A DNA stretch of 49,029 bases from Planctomycetota bacterium. Lineage in GTDB: Bacteria > Planctomycetota > J058 > JAJDCP01. Positions 49,020 to 49,029 of the stretch are shown in pieces. The notes under the pieces are model-generated. The model did not search any database. It was not told the origin of the DNA and saw nothing but the letters and a program-made list of their open reading frames with translations. How positions within the stretch are numbered: the stretch's first letter is position 1; every line of letters starts with the position of its first letter. The DNA is taken from the NCBI GenBank assembly GCA_029260765.1, contig JAJDCP010000104.1, forward strand, positions 1 through 49,029, given 5' to 3'. The translations under genes were made by a program, and so were the position numbers.

Positions 49020-49029
49020 CTGCATCAAC

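Larger units (their letters stand above)
48493..49029. other. Long gene-free right end
   Basis: No protein gene seen. It holds a single-hairpin repeat relative (48662-48692), then from 48771 several stable hairpins and a terminator-like palindrome (48992-49019). Confidence 0.7.

Overview
The window is 49 kb of high-GC (roughly two-thirds G+C) bacterial chromosome with about 40 protein genes. It has no rRNA or tRNA gene I could see, no CRISPR array, and no intact transposon or phage. Lipoproteins, signal peptides and the HtrA-type, FG-GAP and DUF2330 families point to a diderm-like bacterium with large secreted and envelope gene sets. Orphan PilT ATPases, a sigma-54 type promoter, Ser/Thr kinases, DUF2330 and flotillin FloA would fit Planctomycetota, Myxococcota or a related uncultured phylum. 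I cannot fix the phylum from sequence alone. Layout, 0-7 kb: a paired-palindrome repeat, a possible 40-residue ORF, a small sulfotransferase-like gene, about 650 bases of ambiguous coding character, then two adjacent PilT-type ATPase genes. One PilT gene has HEAT repeats in front and the other a repetitive Ser/Arg-rich tail. A CysB-like LysR regulator follows. 7-12.4 kb: panB, divergent from the LysR gene; a secreted glycine-rich protein; a divergent DAHP synthase; a CPBP protease; and a sigma factor/anti-sigma/YbjQ/membrane-protein operon. 12.4-14 kb: a decaying island with a DUF1778 antitoxin, a GNAT toxin carrying one in-frame stop, and repeat elements. 14-28.5 kb: a GT-C-type membrane protein, a 1017-residue secreted transglutaminase-like protein, a zinc-ribbon protein convergent with a membrane Ser/Thr kinase, a small gene apparently damaged by a palindromic repeat, a secreted Cys-rich protein, a 600-residue orphan, a double trypsin-like protease with an inactive second domain, a membrane protein, and a YjbR-receiver fusion. 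28.6-34.7 kb: a tight four-gene minus-strand operon (fused ABC ATPase-permease, PDZ lipoprotein, two secreted FG-GAP proteins) joined by stop/start overlaps. 34.8-40 kb: a plus-strand run with a ferritin-like protein, an S9 peptidase, a MenG/UbiE methyltransferase, a YhhN lysoplasmalogenase-like protein and an alkylglycerol-monooxygenase-like hydroxylase. The last two suggest ether-lipid turnover. 40-49 kb: an aspartoacylase-family protein, a DUF2330 protein with a sorting-like C-terminus, a secreted small protein, a lipase-like hydrolase, a possible sigma-54-driven short RNA, a polytopic membrane protein, FloA, a SWIM zinc-finger protein, a zinc-ribbon membrane protein and another polytopic membrane protein. 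The window closes with about 500 non-coding bases that hold several strong hairpins. The most unusual items are the possible sigma-54/terminator short RNA near 44.2 kb, the structured right-hand end, the ABC/PDZ/FG-GAP operon, the paired-palindrome repeat family and its apparent gene disruption, and the two unusual PilT architectures.
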